DNA of 64,000 nucleotides, taken from assembly GCA_025210655.1 (NCBI GenBank), contig JAOARG010000044.1, positions 111,919-175,918 on the forward strand, given 5' to 3'. The position numbers were made by a program, and so were the translations under genes. Source of the stretch: Bacillota bacterium. GTDB lineage: Bacteria; Bacillota; Clostridia; Peptostreptococcales; Acidaminobacteraceae. The notes under the pieces were generated by a model that saw only the letters and a program-made list of their open reading frames with translations, was not told where the DNA came from and made no database searches. This document shows positions 63,865 through 64,000 of the stretch, piece by piece. How positions within the stretch are numbered: the stretch's first letter is position 1; each line of letters starts with the position of its first letter.

Positions 63865-64000
63865 GTGTTTGCGAGGCATGTTGCCGAGCCGATGGGTTGT
63901 AAGAAGCCCTTTTACCCAGCCAATGGGGAAGAAAAGTTGTAAGCAAGGGCGTATCTGGTGACAGATGGGTCTGAAGGAAGCTGATGACGGTTGAAGGAAC
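63865..64000 (+). mobile_element. probable 5' end of a group II intron (truncated by window edge)
   Basis: From about 63865 the composition changes sharply to G-rich. GATGGGTTGTAAGAAGCCC, CCCAGCC, GCAAGGGCGT and a stem ATCTGgtgaCAGAT with a GNRA-type tetraloop are followed by GGGTCTGAAGGAAGC. This order is typical of domain I of bacterial group II introns. The exact 5' boundary (a GUGYG-like start near GTGTTTGCG) is uncertain. It begins 4 bp after a perfect palindrome, GACTTACTATAGTAAGTC (63843-63860). The intron-encoded reverse transcriptase, if any, would be to the right of the window. Confidence 0.65.

Noticed and set aside
63712..63942. ORF of 76 codons across the 63.7 kb repeat region
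   Set aside because: It runs through element copy e and into the probable intron, has no ribosome site and its product is made of repeat DNA.

Overview
The window is a low-GC, gene-dense stretch of a bacterial chromosome, most likely from an anaerobic, amino-acid-fermenting member of the Clostridia. The evidence is AGGAGG-type ribosome binding sites, a WalR/WalK-like two-component pair, an [FeFe] hydrogenase trimer, glutamate dehydrogenase, a PduO-type corrinoid adenosyltransferase, a complete tRNA-Sec/SelA/SelB set and a spore-type GerMN-domain protein. No genus can be fixed from the sequence alone. There is no prophage, plasmid origin or CRISPR array.

Layout. 1-8 kb: a helicase running off the left edge, corrinoid adenosyltransferase, DNA glycosylase, a YczE-type membrane protein and an ABC-F ATPase with a structured leader. 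8-20 kb: a secreted zinc phospholipase C-like protein, a MATE exporter with its TetR repressor and operators, a sensor kinase paired with a lone substrate-binding lipoprotein, a ROK glucokinase and a cation efflux protein. 20-26 kb: a membrane pseudokinase-like protein, a TtcA-like protein and an MFS transporter, separated by long non-coding blocks of hairpins. 26-33 kb: an overlapping three-gene operon coding for an iron-sulfur flavoprotein, a dehydrogenase-like protein and a 1631-residue protein with HD, helical-repeat, NadD-like, acetyltransferase-like and phosphoribosyltransferase-like parts. 34-38 kb: adenosine deaminase under an adenine riboswitch, a cluster of very small ORFs, a YihY-like membrane protein and a sulfite-oxidase-fold lipoprotein. 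38-48 kb: glutamate dehydrogenase, an unknown 646-residue protein, a lipase, PlsY, tRNA-Sec, a U32 peptidase and a decayed metallo-beta-lactamase-fold gene. 48-52 kb: the three hydrogenase genes. 52-54 kb: a tight PIN / STAS-like / GHKL-ATPase operon that looks like an accessory regulatory or defence module. 54-64 kb: a lytic transglycosylase, a small protein, a GerMN protein and a WalK/WalR-like pair, then selB, selA, a small gene, a lipoprotein, and at the right edge the probable 5' end of a group II intron.

The most unusual content is non-coding. Most long intergenic gaps hold arrays of short perfect palindromes separated by a constant 6-10 bp linker. The linker is uniform within an array and differs between arrays, and the stem sequences differ from hairpin to hairpin while staying complementary. 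A second, longer element occurs six times: it starts GGATG, has two hairpins, and its stems differ between copies with complementarity kept. In three places an array lies between a stop codon and that gene's intrinsic terminator, so it would be transcribed as 3' UTR. These mosaic elements are the best candidate for something undescribed here. The PIN/STAS/ATPase operon and the three-gene operon around the 1631-residue protein come next.
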